Shown: positions 1-6,844, counted from the first letter of the stretch. The stretch: 15,637 bases of DNA from an uncultured Collinsella sp. (GCA_958447915.1 CAUDCB010000029.1:1-15637), one strand, 5' to 3'. The notes: generated by a model not told the origin, from the letters alone. Numbers and translations: made by a program.

Positions 1-1
1 G

Positions 2-907
2 ATCGCCGCGGACGCTGCCGACGAGAACCTCATGCCCGAGGAGCAGGACGAGGACGACGACTCCGATGGCGGCGATCATGCATCCAAGCACAAGAAGACG
101 ATGATTGCCGCCTTTGTGGTCGCTATCGTGATCGCTGCTGTGGTCGGCTTCTTTATCGGCAACGGTGGTTTTGGCAGCAAGGGCGTCGGCTCGGCGACCC
201 TCACCGAGGACCAGCTCGATTCGACCGTGGCAAGCTACAGCTACAACGGCAAGAAGAGCGACATCACCGCGCGCGAGGCCATCGAGAGCCAGTACAGCCT
301 CGACACCGTCAAGGATGGCGATGGCAACTACACCGCTCCCTCTGCCGACGTCATCCTGTCCTACGTGCGCAACAAGATTCTGCTCGATGCTGCCGAGGAA
401 GAGGGCATCACCGTCTCTTCTAAGGAGATGAAGAAGTACGCCGAGGATTCCATCGGCACCTCCGACTACAAGACCATGGCCACGCAGTACGGCGTGGCCA
501 AGGACCAGGCCAAGCAGATCGTCCGTCAGTCCGCTACGCTGCAGAAGCTCTACAAGAAGAAGGTGGGCGACAGCTCCGCAAGCATGCCGACTGCTCCGAC
601 CGAGCCTTCTGACGGCAACGAGGAGACCGCGAGCAAGGACTACGCCGACTACATCATCAACCTTGCCGGCGATGAGTGGGATAGCTCAAAGGGCACTTGG
701 AAGGATGCCGACGGCACCTATGCCAAAGCCTTTGCCGATGATGCCTTTACGGCCGATAGCGCCACCTACAAGCAGGCCATGACCGCCTATTACACTGCTT
801 ACCAGCAGTATTCTTCGCAGGCTTCGAGCGCCAGCTCCAAGTGGACCGAGTATGCCAACGGCCTGTACGCCAAGGCCAACATCAGCATCTACGGCCTGTT
901 TGCGTAA
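2..907 (+). CDS. Membrane-anchored SurA-like extracytoplasmic protein, 5' end cut off
   Basis: The reading frame is open to the left window edge. The first ATG (position 32) has no Shine-Dalgarno sequence before it, so the true start probably lies upstream. Counted from that ATG there is an acidic, Asp/Glu-rich cytoplasmic stretch (residues 1-15), a basic patch (KHKK), one hydrophobic membrane segment (about 24-45), and then an extracytoplasmic region of about 240 residues. Residues about 55-180 resemble the N-terminal helical part of SurA/PrsA-type foldases (charged helices, an 'ILSYVRNKILLDAAEEEGI' pattern). I see no clear PpiC/rotamase domain after it. The C-terminal part is rich in Ser, Ala, Tyr and Lys. 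A chaperone-like role outside the membrane is an inference from this weak resemblance; it could equally be an uncharacterised surface protein. It is followed by a strong hairpin at 953-983. Confidence 0.6.
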   Translation: MAADAADENLMPEEQDEDDDSDGGDHASKHKKTMIAAFVVAIVIAAVVGFFIGNGGFGSKGVGSATLTEDQLDSTVASYSYNGKKSDITAREAIESQYSLDTVKDGDGNYTAPSADVILSYVRNKILLDAAEEEGITVSSKEMKKYAEDSIGTSDYKTMATQYGVAKDQAKQIVRQSATLQKLYKKKVGDSSASMPTAPTEPSDGNEETASKDYADYIINLAGDEWDSSKGTWKDADGTYAKAFADDAFTADSATYKQAMTAYYTAYQQYSSQASSASSKWTEYANGLYAKANISIYGLFA

Positions 908-952
908 AGATCTGTCTGAGCTACCGAGCGCGTAGCTAAAAAATCTGAATAA

Positions 953-983
953 GCCCGCTAGAACGGATGTCGTTCTAGCGGGC
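953..983. terminator. Bidirectional intrinsic terminator between converging genes
   Basis: A perfect 13-bp inverted repeat (GCCCGCTAGAACG, loop GATGT) is flanked by a short T-rich tract on the plus strand (TATTTGCGTTT) and an A-rich tract on the left (AAAAAATCTGAATAA) that reads as T-rich on the minus strand. It sits between the SurA-like gene and the XRE regulator, which converge on it, and probably ends both transcripts. Confidence 0.8.
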
Positions 984-1020
984 TATTTGCGTTTGGGCGC
1001 TGGTGACTACATTATGCCTA

Positions 1021-1257
1021 TTAATCTTTAAGTCCAAAGAGGTTATCGGCTTCATCGTCAGGCATATATTCCAGCACATCGCCCGGTTGGCAGTCGAGTG
1101 CCCGGCATATCGCGTCAAGAGTTGAAAAGCGCACGGCAGAAACCTTGCCCGTCTTGATACGCGACATATTGACCTGGGAGATACCCACGCGTTCCGCAAG
1201 CTCCTTGGATGAGATCTTGCGTTCGGCGAGCATGCGGTCGAGCCGCAGAATAATCAT
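1021..1257 (-). CDS. Small XRE/Cro-type HTH transcriptional regulator
   Basis: A 78-residue protein that is almost entirely one helix-turn-helix domain. The recognition part is ELAERVGISQVNMSRIKTG (about residues 20-38), followed by the typical 'LDAICRALDCQPGDVLEY' end of the domain (about 47-64). A Shine-Dalgarno AGGGGG lies 7 nt before the ATG. The start is 9 nt downstream of the stop of the DUF2975-type gene, so the two form an operon. Small YozG-like XRE regulators paired with DUF2975 membrane proteins are a recurring arrangement in Gram-positive bacteria. Autoregulation through the dyads upstream of the operon is plausible but not shown. Confidence 0.88.
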   Translation of the reverse strand: MIILRLDRMLAERKISSKELAERVGISQVNMSRIKTGKVSAVRFSTLDAICRALDCQPGDVLEYMPDDEADNLFGLKD

Positions 1258-1266
1258 GGATTCCCC

Positions 1267-1905
1267 CTAGAGCAACTCGTCATCTTGTATTTGCAGGATA
1301 CACCCGTACTGGAAGACGCTGGCAATCAGGCTAATAATCAGGCCAGCAAAGAGCATAGAGGCGTCGAGCAGCTGGCCGCCAAGCGCATCCGTAAAGCTGC
1401 CGCCAAATCCTGAGAGTATTAGCCCCGTGACTATGGCACTAAAAAGTTTCACGGCGGCGCCGCCGATAAGGAACAAATGTCCTACTTGACGTAGTATGCG
1501 GATACATTCGAGGTCAAAGGGCCTGCCCGCCTTTTCAATGGCGGAGAAAAACCTGTATGCGCTTAGCACAATGGCAAGCGCAAGGCATGTCATCATGGCG
1601 CTCCCTATGACAGTATGACCGTCGTGCGCGACAAGCATAAGAGGGGTCTGTTCATTGGCGCCGACGAGAGCGAGACATGGCCCTTCGCCGGCATTAAGCT
1701 CTACGGATTGGAGGCAGAACCCTTGGGAGAGGCTAGGCAATATGAGTAGAAGGTCGATTGCAATGACTGCGAGGAGTCCCAGAGCGAGCGCTACGGCGGT
1801 GCAGATTGTGGCCCATTTGCAGATGTGAGCGAGCTTCCTCAGATCGGCTATTGCCTGTTCGCGGTTGATGGGTTCATTCGATTTGGATACATTCCAGCGG
1901 ATCAT
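1267..1905 (-). CDS. DUF2975-type integral membrane protein
   Basis: A 212-residue protein with about four hydrophobic segments (roughly residues 33-55, 100-120, 140-165 and 175-200 from the chosen start) and few conserved polar residues. Size, topology and the following YozG-like XRE gene fit the DUF2975 family, whose function is unknown. The start is placed at 1905 (MIRWNVSK) and not at the upstream in-frame ATG at 1926, because GGAGGAGCT stands directly before it with correct spacing. Co-expression with the XRE gene is expected because only 9 nt separate them. The family assignment rests on context and general pattern, not on a signature motif. Confidence 0.7.
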   Translation of the reverse strand: MIRWNVSKSNEPINREQAIADLRKLAHICKWATICTAVALALGLLAVIAIDLLLILPSLSQGFCLQSVELNAGEGPCLALVGANEQTPLMLVAHDGHTVIGSAMMTCLALAIVLSAYRFFSAIEKAGRPFDLECIRILRQVGHLFLIGGAAVKLFSAIVTGLILSGFGGSFTDALGGQLLDASMLFAGLIISLIASVFQYGCILQIQDDELL

Positions 1906-1930
1906 AGCTCCTCCAACCGATGTCATGGAT

Positions 1931-1972
1931 GATACTTGTATCTTATATCATACTTAATGATAAACGATAAAC
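1931..1972 (-). promoter_or_regulatory. Likely promoter/operator of the DUF2975-XRE operon
   Basis: Just upstream of the operon lie a dyad GATAC-TT-GTATC (1931-1942), a looser ATGATA/TATCAT pair around it, and a tandem 7-mer GATAAAC-GATAAAC (1959-1972). The stretch is very AT-rich and contains TATAAG/TATGAT-like -10 candidates on the minus strand. An autoregulatory site for the XRE protein is an inference from position. Confidence 0.4.
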
Positions 1973-2450
1973 AATTACAGATTAGAGTAAGTAATGTTTG
2001 TGAGACGAATAGCGAGAGCTATGGCACATTCAGGGAGTGGCAGTTTGGCGCGCGGGGGATGGACGAGTATTGAAATATCCTGCAACCGCGCAAGTGCTTC
2101 ATCGAGTCTCCCCAATTCATCTAGGAAGAAGGCTGCAAACGATTGCAAGTAACCGGTGAACGGTCGAAAACTACCGTTCACCGATAATTTCTAACCTGGT
2201 TCTAACTGGTATTAAATCAAAAAGACCAATTCACAAATCTTCACAATGACCTGCATTTTTTCTACACGCTATATTTAGCCGCCCTACGTTGTTTGGACAC
2301 AGGAAAAGATCCGATCTTTTGCCAAAGCATTTCGAAACGGTTTCAAAACTGCAGGTAGAAGTGTTAACGAGCGGTGAACGGTCGATTTATCACCGTGAGC
2401 GGTGCAAAAACGTTTTACTGTATGAATCAACGAAAGCGTCCTCTTCGGGG
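1973..2450. other. Long intergenic region rich in dyads
   Basis: I find no convincing gene here. The region is AT-richer than its neighbours. It holds CGGTGAACGGT facing its reverse complement (2154-2164 and 2173-2183), a further direct copy (2372-2382), AAAAGAT-CCG-ATCTTTT (2304-2320), GAAACGGTTTC (2334-2344, resembling a LacI-type or cre operator), CACCG-TGAG-CGGTG (2391-2404) and AAAACGTTTT (2407-2416). A possible promoter is TATATT near 2270. A 68-codon minus-strand frame at 1975-2181 starts with GTG inside the first inverted repeat; it has no recognisable domain and I do not count it as a gene. Confidence 0.55.
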
Positions 2451-2451
2451 G

Positions 2452-2506
2452 TGATATAGTGACAACAACACGTCACGTGGTTACTACCAGTTTAGAAACC
2501 ACTGGT
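2452..2506 (+). promoter_or_regulatory. PTS operon promoter with GntR-type operator
   Basis: An extended -10 (TG-A-TATAGT, 2452-2460) is followed about 18 nt later by TGGTTACTACCAG (2478-2490). This contains TGGT-N4-ACCA, the geometry of DasR/NagR (HutC-subfamily GntR) operators. Two wider dyads overlap it: GTGGTT/AACCAC (2477-2482 and 2497-2502) and ACCAG/CTGGT (2486-2490 and 2502-2506). The identical 13-mer precedes agaS. No good -35 is visible. The operator would sit just downstream of the transcription start, suiting repression. The regulator at 5999-6730 is the obvious candidate to bind it. Confidence 0.65.
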
Positions 2507-2606
2507 CTTCAACGAACGCTTTCCAAGAAGCTTTAAGGGCGAGCGCCCGCTGGCTTCCGAAAATCATCGGACTCGTATTGCACATACCTTCGGAAGGGAA
2601 ATTTGA

Positions 2607-3050
2607 ATGGTTGGCTTTATTCTTACCGGTCATGGACAGTTCGCACCCGGCCTCGCAAGCGCTATCGCTATGGTCGCCGGCGACCAGCCCGCTTTTACCG
2701 TCGTTCCTTTTGAGGGCGACCAGGCTGCTTCCTACGGTGAGGATCTCCGCGCCGCTATCACCGCCATGCGCGAGGAGTGCGATGGTGTGCTCGTCTTTAC
2801 CGACCTGCTCGGTGGTACCCCGTTTAACCAGTCGATGATGATTGCCCAGGATGTCGACAATGTCGAGGTTCTGACTGGCACCAACCTTCCCATGGTTATT
2901 GAGCTTCTGTTCCTCCGCGGTAACGCCACGCTCGCCGAGCTTGGCGAGCAGGCCGTGACCGTTGGCCAGACGGGCATCACCGCCCAGACGGTCGCATCCG
3001 TTGCCGGCTCCGAGGAAGAGGATATCTTCGGCGACGAGGACGGCATCTAA
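2607..3050 (+). CDS. PTS mannose-family EIIA
   Basis: A 147-residue cytoplasmic EIIA of the mannose/sorbose/GalNAc PTS family. It starts with the active-site pattern GFILTGHGQFAPGLASA; His9 is the expected phosphorylation site that accepts phosphate from HPr. Further family marks are 'VLVFTDLLGGTPFN' (about 61-74) and the 'TGTNLPMVIELL' segment (about 91-102). The length matches a stand-alone EIIA domain. Residues after about 120 are an acidic tail. A Shine-Dalgarno (GGAAGGGA) lies 7 nt before the ATG. It is first in the operon and its stop overlaps the next start (TAATG). It should pass phosphate to the EIIB at 3368-3850. Confidence 0.95.
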   Translation: MVGFILTGHGQFAPGLASAIAMVAGDQPAFTVVPFEGDQAASYGEDLRAAITAMREECDGVLVFTDLLGGTPFNQSMMIAQDVDNVEVLTGTNLPMVIELLFLRGNATLAELGEQAVTVGQTGITAQTVASVAGSEEEDIFGDEDGI

Positions 3051-3331
3051 TGGCCGATTTCGGAGCCAACGTCCTGAGCTCCTCGGTTGCCCTTTTAGGC
3101 CTGCTTGTCGTCATGGGCTTGATTTACACCATCTGGTCGCAAATCAACATGAAGAAGAAGCAGAAGTACTTCAAGGAGCTGCACACCGAGCTCAAGCCGG
3201 GTCAGGAGGTCCTTTTCGCCGGCGGTATCTACGGAACCGTCAAGGGCATCGAAGGCGAAAAGGTCCAGATCAAAGTCCGATCCGGTGCCGTCGTAGATGT
3301 TTCGCGTTACGCGATTCAGGAGATCAAGTAA
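3050..3331 (+). CDS. yajC: YajC-like small membrane protein within the PTS operon
   Basis: A 93-residue protein with the YajC layout: one N-terminal membrane segment (about residues 10-30), a basic juxtamembrane stretch (KKKQKYFKEL), then the small cytoplasmic domain with 'LKPGQEVLFAGGIYGTVKGIEGEKVQIKV', shown here in part for family recognition (positions about 48-76). YajC normally associates with SecDF/SecYEG. Here no sec gene is near; the gene overlaps the EIIA stop by one base and precedes EIIB, so it is translated with the PTS. YajC-like genes are also found in streptococcal GalNAc/hyaluronan-sugar PTS clusters, so the link recurs. Whether it helps insertion of EIIC/EIID is unknown. Confidence 0.9.
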   Translation: MADFGANVLSSSVALLGLLVVMGLIYTIWSQINMKKKQKYFKELHTELKPGQEVLFAGGIYGTVKGIEGEKVQIKVRSGAVVDVSRYAIQEIK

Positions 3332-3367
3332 CTGTCGTCAGCAAATAACGAAAGGAAGCTGATCAAC

Positions 3368-3850
3368 ATGGCAGAACCCAACATTCTTCTTACCCGCATC
3401 GATAACCGACTGGTCCATGGTCAGGTCGCTACCCAGTGGAACTCCACCCTGGGCTCCAACCTCATCCTCGTCGCCAACGACGACGTGTCGACCAACACCA
3501 TGCGTCAGAACCTCATGAAGATGGCCGCTCCCACCGGCGTCGCTACGCGTTTCTTCTCCCTGCAGAAGACCATCGACGTCATCGGCAAGGCGAGCCCGCG
3601 CCAGAAGATCTTCATCGTGGCCGAAACACCGGAAGACGTGCTTACGCTCGTCAAGGGCGGTGTGCCTATAAAGAAGGTAAACATCGGCAACATGCACATG
3701 TCGGAAGGAAAGCGCCAAGTCGCCACCTCCGTCGCAGTTAACGACGAGGATGTCGCTGCGTTTAAAGAGCTGCAGGAATTGGGGGTGGAGTTGGAGATCA
3801 GGCGCGTTCCGAGCACGCCTGTTGAGGACACGAGCAAGCTCTTCTCGTAA
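3368..3850 (+). CDS. PTS mannose-family EIIB (active form)
   Basis: A 160-residue cytoplasmic EIIB of the mannose/GalNAc PTS family. The signature ILLTRIDNRLVHGQVATQW carries the phosphorylated histidine, His17. Other family marks are 'FFSLQKTIDVI' (about 62-72) and 'LVKGGVPIKKVNIGNMH' (about 97-113). It takes phosphate from EIIA and gives it to the sugar carried by EIIC/EIID. The Shine-Dalgarno AAAGGA is about 11 nt before the ATG. It has a close paralogue at 13825-14319 in which His17 is Tyr. Context with agaS and nagA suggests GalNAc or galactosamine as substrate, but EIIB sequence alone does not settle specificity. Confidence 0.95.
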   Translation: MAEPNILLTRIDNRLVHGQVATQWNSTLGSNLILVANDDVSTNTMRQNLMKMAAPTGVATRFFSLQKTIDVIGKASPRQKIFIVAETPEDVLTLVKGGVPIKKVNIGNMHMSEGKRQVATSVAVNDEDVAAFKELQELGVELEIRRVPSTPVEDTSKLFS

Positions 3851-3867
3851 TCCTCGTGATCCACGTT

Positions 3868-3917
3868 GTCAGGAGTGAAACCCTGACATTCTGTACGTGA
3901 AATCCAAAGTGCGTACA
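3868..3917 (+). other. Two small hairpins in the EIIB-EIIC gap
   Basis: The 90-nt gap holds GTCAGG/CCTGAC (3868-3873 and 3882-3887) and TGTACG/CGTACA (3892-3897 and 3912-3917). There is no T-tract, so these are not intrinsic terminators. They might mark an mRNA processing or stability point inside the operon; this is inference. Confidence 0.4.
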
Positions 3918-3940
3918 TACATTTTGAAAGGAGGAGCAAG

Positions 3941-4741
3941 ATGGAATACACGATCTTCCAGGTCGCTCTGGTCTTCATCGTCACGTTCGTCGCGGCAATC
4001 GACCAGTTTAACTTCCTCGAGTCTCTCTATCAGCCCATCGTCACCGGCGCCGTCATCGGTCTTATCCTTGGCGACCTCAACACCGGTCTTCTCGTGGGTG
4101 GTACTTATCAGCTCATGACGATCGGCAACATGCCGATCGGAGGTGCTCAGCCGCCTAACGCTGTTATCGGCGGCATCATGGCAGCCATTCTCGCTATCGC
4201 TACGGGCCTTGAGCCCAACGCGGCAGTCGGCCTCGCCATTCCGTTCGCTCTGCTTGGTCAGCTCGGCGTTACCCTGGTCTTCACGCTTATGTCGCCGCTC
4301 ATGTCCTCCGCGGACAACATGGCTCACAACGCTGACACCAAGGGTATCGAGCGTCTGAACTACTTCGCCATGGCTCTGCTCGGCCTGATCTTCGCTGTCG
4401 TCGTCACCCTGTTCTTCATCGCTGGCGCTACCATCGGTCAGACCATCGCTTCCGCCATCCCGACTTGGCTGCAGACCGGTCTGTCCGCTGCAGGCGGCAT
4501 GATGCGCTTCGTCGGCTTCGCCGTCCTGCTCAAGGTTATGATGAACCGCGATATGTGGGGCTTCTTCCTCATGGGCTTTGGCCTCGCGCTCATCACCGTT
4601 GCCAACGATTCTCTGGCAACCCCTGCCCTGCTCATCCTCGCTCTCATCGGCTTCGGCATCGCTTTCTGGGACTTCCAGCAGCAGACCGAGCTGAAGGGTG
4701 CAGCTGTTTCTGACGGAGGTGACTTCGAAGATGGCATCTAA
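3941..4741 (+). CDS. PTS mannose-family EIIC
   Basis: A 266-residue multi-spanning membrane protein of the mannose-family EIIC type. The first residues (MEYTIFQVALVFIVTFVAAIDQF) and the conserved loop region 'LGDLNTGLLVGGTYQLM' with 'GNMPIGGAQPPNAVIGG' (about residues 44-80) are typical. The latter forms part of the sugar pathway with EIID. Length is normal for the family. A very strong Shine-Dalgarno, AAAGGAGGAG, precedes the ATG. The stop overlaps the EIID start by 11 nt (4731-4741), indicating coupled translation of the two membrane partners. Confidence 0.95.
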   Translation: MEYTIFQVALVFIVTFVAAIDQFNFLESLYQPIVTGAVIGLILGDLNTGLLVGGTYQLMTIGNMPIGGAQPPNAVIGGIMAAILAIATGLEPNAAVGLAIPFALLGQLGVTLVFTLMSPLMSSADNMAHNADTKGIERLNYFAMALLGLIFAVVVTLFFIAGATIGQTIASAIPTWLQTGLSAAGGMMRFVGFAVLLKVMMNRDMWGFFLMGFGLALITVANDSLATPALLILALIGFGIAFWDFQQQTELKGAAVSDGGDFEDGI

Positions 4742-5813
4742 TGAGTATGTGATCCCGGAGCACTACGAGGATCTCACTCCTGCTCCGCAGCTCGACCAGA
4801 AGACCCTCAACAAGATGGCTTGGCGCTCCTGCTTCCTGCAGGCCTCGTTCAACTACGAGCGTATGCAGGCCGCTGGCTGGCTCTACTCCATCATCCCCGG
4901 TCTGGAGAAGATCCACACCAACAAGAACGACCTCGCGGCTTCCATGAGCCACAACCTGGAGTTCTTCAACACCCACCCGTTCCTCGTCACCTTTGTTATG
5001 GGTATCGTGCTTTCGCTCGAGCAGAACAAGGTTGACATCCCCACGATCCGCGCCGTCCGCGTCGCCGCAATGGGCCCGCTCGGTGGTATCGGTGACGCCC
5101 TGTTCTGGCTGACGCTCGTGCCTATCACGGCCGGCATCACCTCCAACATGGCCATCAACGGCAACGCCGCTGCGCCGATCATCTTCCTGGTGATCTTCAA
5201 CGTCGTCCAGTTCGCTCTGCGCTTCTGGCTCATGAACTGGTCCTACAAGCTTGGCACCAGCGCTATTGACGCTCTGACTGCCAACATGCAGGCCTTCACG
5301 CGTGCCGCTTCCATCATGGGCGTCTTCGTCGTCGGTTGCCTGGTCGTCACCATGGGTGGCACCCAGATCAACCTCCAGATCCCCAACGGCACCACCCGTG
5401 GCCTCTCCGCTACTACCGTGATCGTCTCCGAGAAGGAGGCCGAGAACTTCACCGGTATGGAGGGCATCGATACCGAGACCGCTGAGGCCGGTACCATCGC
5501 CATGACCGATGAGGACGGCAACGCCCTCACCGCTTCCGATGCCGACGGCAACGCTGTCGAGTGCGGCGTCACCGATCTGGGCAACGGCATGGAGTCCGTT
5601 ACCTACGGCACCGTCACCGAGGATCCGGTCAACTTCTCCGTTGCCGACACCCTCAACACCATCGTCCCGAAGCTCGTCCCGCTTATGCTTACGCTGCTGC
5701 TTTACTACATGTTCGCTAAGCACAGCTGGACCCCGACCAAGGGCATTCTGCTGCTCTTCGTCCTGGGCATCCTGGGCGCTGGCCCGCTTGGTCTCTGGCC
5801 GAGCATCTGGTAA
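4731..5813 (+). CDS. PTS mannose-family EIID with an extra acidic insertion
   Basis: A 360-residue membrane EIID. Family marks are 'MAWRSCFLQASFNYERMQAAG' in part (about 29-49), 'PLGGIGDALFW' (about 115-125) and the C-terminal 'LVPLMLTLLLYYMF' helix. The start at 4731 (MASNEYV) is chosen because GGAGGTG precedes it and because it gives the usual overlap with EIIC. EIID proteins are usually near 270-290 residues. The excess lies at about residues 220-296, a Thr/Glu/Asp/Gly-rich hydrophilic stretch between two membrane parts where E. coli ManZ has only a short loop. It reads in frame with normal codon use, so it looks like a real extension. This is the last gene of the PTS operon. Confidence 0.93.
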   Translation: MASNEYVIPEHYEDLTPAPQLDQKTLNKMAWRSCFLQASFNYERMQAAGWLYSIIPGLEKIHTNKNDLAASMSHNLEFFNTHPFLVTFVMGIVLSLEQNKVDIPTIRAVRVAAMGPLGGIGDALFWLTLVPITAGITSNMAINGNAAAPIIFLVIFNVVQFALRFWLMNWSYKLGTSAIDALTANMQAFTRAASIMGVFVVGCLVVTMGGTQINLQIPNGTTRGLSATTVIVSEKEAENFTGMEGIDTETAEAGTIAMTDEDGNALTASDADGNAVECGVTDLGNGMESVTYGTVTEDPVNFSVADTLNTIVPKLVPLMLTLLLYYMFAKHSWTPTKGILLLFVLGILGAGPLGLWPSIW

Positions 5814-5826
5814 GGCTCTAGCTTGA

Positions 5827-5855
5827 GGGGTGTGTCCCTACGCGGCTCACACCCC
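5827..5855 (+). other. Hairpin downstream of EIID
   Basis: An 8-bp perfect stem GGGGTGTG/CACACCCC lies between the EIID stop and the terminator at 5880. No T-tract follows. It may protect the 3' end of the PTS message. Confidence 0.4.
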
Positions 5856-5879
5856 GACCCCTTAAGCCATGTGTATGTT

Positions 5880-5916
5880 AAAAGCCGCGTGCTCGAAAGA
5901 GCGCGCGGCTTTTGTT
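5880..5916 (+). terminator. Intrinsic terminator of the PTS operon
   Basis: AAAAGCCGCG pairs with CGCGGCTTTT. A T-G wobble joins this to an inner GCTC/GAGC stem closed by a GAAA tetraloop, giving a nearly continuous 15-bp stem, followed by TTTTGTTTTC. It separates the PTS operon from the GntR gene. Confidence 0.93.
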
Positions 5917-5998
5917 TTCTTGATGATTCGGGTGTTGCGGACTGATAATGCTTAACACCCTAGGTAGTTAGCCGAATTCGAGCAAAAGGGAGGATAGG

Positions 5999-6730
5999 AT
6001 GGCGATCGGAGCGCGTAAGCAACCGCTGTACGATCAGCTGGTCGATATTCTGACCGAAAAGATTGACCATGAATATCGCGCCGGTGACATGATTCCTTCC
6101 GAGCGCGAACTTTCGGAGCGCTATGGTCTCTCGCGCACTACGGTACGCCTGGCTCTGCAGGAACTGGAGCGTTTAGGACTGGTGGTTCGGCAGCACGGTC
6201 GCGGTACCTTTGTGACCGACCGTTCGGCAAAGGCAACCAATCTTATGCAGTCCTACAGCTTTACCGAGCAGATGCGCGCGATGGGTCGCGACCCCGAGAC
6301 CACGATTCTCGATTTTTGCGAGATGGAGGCCGATAAGAATCTGGCCGAGCATATGGGATTACGTATCGGTGATCGCATTTTTAAGCTCAAGCGCCTTCGT
6401 TCTGCCGACAACATGCCCATGATGGTCGAACGCAGCTATCTACCGGTTCGTCAATTTCTGTCCCTAAAGCGACCGCTGCTGGAGCGCAAGCCGCTTTACG
6501 ATGTGATTGAGCAAGACTTTCAGCAAAAGATACGCGTGGCCGAAGAGGAGTTCTATGCGAGCATAGCCCGTCCCACCGACGCCCACCTTTTGGGAATTGT
6601 CGAGGGCTCGCCTGTGCTCGATTTGGTCAGGACTACGTATAACGAGTCAAACGAGGTTGTGGAGTATACACTCTCGGTTGCTCGTGCCGATCAGTTTAAA
6701 TACAAGGTTTACCACCAGCGTAGCAACTAG
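5999..6730 (+). CDS. GntR-family (HutC/UTRA) amino-sugar regulator
   Basis: A 243-residue regulator. The winged helix-turn-helix occupies about residues 8-77, with PSERELSERYGLSRTTVR, 'ALQELERLGLVVRQHGRGTFV' in part, as in HutC-type GntR proteins. A UTRA ligand-binding domain follows (about 95-235). Relatives such as DasR, NagR/YvoA and AgaR-type GntR proteins sense phosphorylated amino sugars and release DNA. A good Shine-Dalgarno (AAAGGGAGGA) precedes the ATG. The gene lies between the PTS operon and agaS, and the same TGGTTACTACCAG motif stands before both, which supports it as their local repressor. The effector is probably GlcNAc-6-P- or GalN-6-P-like; that is inference. Confidence 0.92.
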   Translation: MAIGARKQPLYDQLVDILTEKIDHEYRAGDMIPSERELSERYGLSRTTVRLALQELERLGLVVRQHGRGTFVTDRSAKATNLMQSYSFTEQMRAMGRDPETTILDFCEMEADKNLAEHMGLRIGDRIFKLKRLRSADNMPMMVERSYLPVRQFLSLKRPLLERKPLYDVIEQDFQQKIRVAEEEFYASIARPTDAHLLGIVEGSPVLDLVRTTYNESNEVVEYTLSVARADQFKYKVYHQRSN

Positions 6731-6769
6731 TGTCCGCATCGTTTCCATATGGTGATTCTTTGCATTTAA

Positions 6770-6805
6770 CTGGTTACTACCAGATAACCAACTGAAGTGT
6801 ATAAT
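6770..6805 (+). promoter_or_regulatory. agaS promoter with GntR-type operator
   Basis: CTGGT-TACT-ACCAG (6770-6783) is a perfect 5-bp dyad containing the TGGT-N4-ACCA geometry. A second overlapping dyad, TGGTT/AACCA, spans 6771-6790. A consensus -10, TATAAT, lies at 6800-6805, so the operator covers the -35 region. The 13-mer is identical to that in front of the PTS operon. Confidence 0.72.
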
Positions 6806-6844
6806 TGCACGTCAGAGGATTACTTCTAGAGAGAGGTATTAGAA

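Noticed and set aside
1975..2181. 68-codon minus-strand frame in the intergenic region
   Set aside because: It begins with GTG inside an inverted repeat, lacks a ribosome binding site and shows no recognisable domain. A gene relic cannot be excluded.
2334..2344. GAAACGGTTTC as a true CcpA cre site
   Set aside because: It is one mismatch from the cre consensus, but CcpA is a Firmicutes regulator and the host appears to be an actinobacterium; I keep it only as a LacI-type dyad.
4644..5723. Long minus-strand open frame opposite EIIC/EIID
   Set aside because: It is the antisense of well-supported PTS genes, is rich in Gly, Asp, Glu, Val and His as expected from GC-biased complement, and has no family pattern.
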